Shown here one piece after another: positions 31,209-31,254 of a stretch of 31,254 bases of DNA (positions are counted from its first letter, which is position 1; each line of letters begins with the position of its first letter). The stretch is from assembly GCA_900552945.1 (NCBI GenBank), contig USBI01000017.1:1-31254 (forward strand), written 5' to 3'. The stretch is from an uncultured Oscillospiraceae bacterium. GTDB taxonomy: Bacteria; Bacillota; Clostridia; Oscillospirales; Ruminococcaceae. The notes under the pieces are model-generated. The model was not told the origin of the DNA, did no database searches, and worked only from the letters and a program-made list of their open reading frames with translations. Both the position numbers and the translations under genes were made by a program.

Positions 31209-31254
31209 CTGTCTCTTATACACATCTCCGAGCCCACGAGACCGGAGCCTATCT
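31209..31254. other. Illumina Nextera adapter contamination at the contig end
   Basis: 31209-31227 is CTGTCTCTTATACACATCT, the Tn5 mosaic end in trimming orientation. 31228-31242 (CCGAGCCCACGAGAC) is the rest of the Nextera read-2 adapter. An 8-base block at 31243-31250 fits a sample index and ATCT at 31251-31254 fits the start of the P7 primer sequence. Translated on the minus strand it gives MGSEMCIRD, a peptide that recurs in databases from this artefact. Confidence 0.97.

Overview
The window looks like chromosomal DNA from an anaerobic, low-to-mid G+C Firmicute of the class Clostridia, probably a gut Oscillospiraceae/Ruminococcaceae-type organism. This is inferred from gene content: a NifU-like protein paired with a GGGtGRT protein, a single-chain clostridial PurL, a CarD-like regulator, an iron-dependent alcohol dehydrogenase, an NSS transporter, GH36 alpha-galactosidase and arabinose genes. 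Consensus -35/-10 promoters, strong Shine-Dalgarno sites and many GTG/TTG starts agree. No species can be named from sequence reading alone. The last 46 bases (31209-31254) are Illumina Nextera adapter, not genome.

Layout. 1-430: the 5' tip of a minus-strand gene, then a gene-poor patch of nested inverted repeats and hairpins that resembles a mobile-element end. 432-3709 (minus): a flavodoxin gene truncated where the repeat patch begins, a cupin, a MerR regulator and two LysR regulators. 3923-5086: an iron-containing alcohol dehydrogenase divergent from the second LysR gene. 5337-7613: a CarD-like regulator, a small conserved protein, tRNA-Thr(GGT) and tRNA-Asp(GTC), a small membrane protein and an HPr-like protein without the phosphorylatable histidine. 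7783-13737: mtaB, purL and a TVP38/DedA-type membrane protein. 13837-17230: tRNA-Gly(GCC) and tRNA-Phe(GAA), a flippase-like membrane protein (MprF/AglD membrane domain), an Na+-coupled NSS symporter and a small membrane protein. 17347-19521: alpha-galactosidase. 19783-21681: tRNA-Thr(CGT), then the NifU-like/GGGtGRT operon. 22299-26717: secA, pheA and a small Tic20/DUF4870-like membrane protein. 26820-29894 (minus): an araB-araD-transaldolase operon. 30050-31207 (minus): a GNAT acetyltransferase and the C-terminal part of a RACo-like (DUF4445) ASKHA protein, cut by the contig end.

How the genes work together. The clearest pathway is pentose use: ribulokinase and ribulose-5-phosphate epimerase convert L-ribulose to D-xylulose-5-phosphate, which transaldolase feeds into the pentose-phosphate network; araA is not here. 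Alpha-galactosidase fits degradation of plant galactosides. mtaB-purL, secA and pheA are housekeeping. The least understood conserved unit is the NifU-like/GGGtGRT pair. I found no CRISPR array, no prophage, no complete insertion sequence and no clear defence system. The most unusual items are the repeat patch with the truncated flavodoxin, the His-less HPr protein with a palindrome at its transcription start, the symmetric element at the araB promoter, and the possible structured RNAs before secA.
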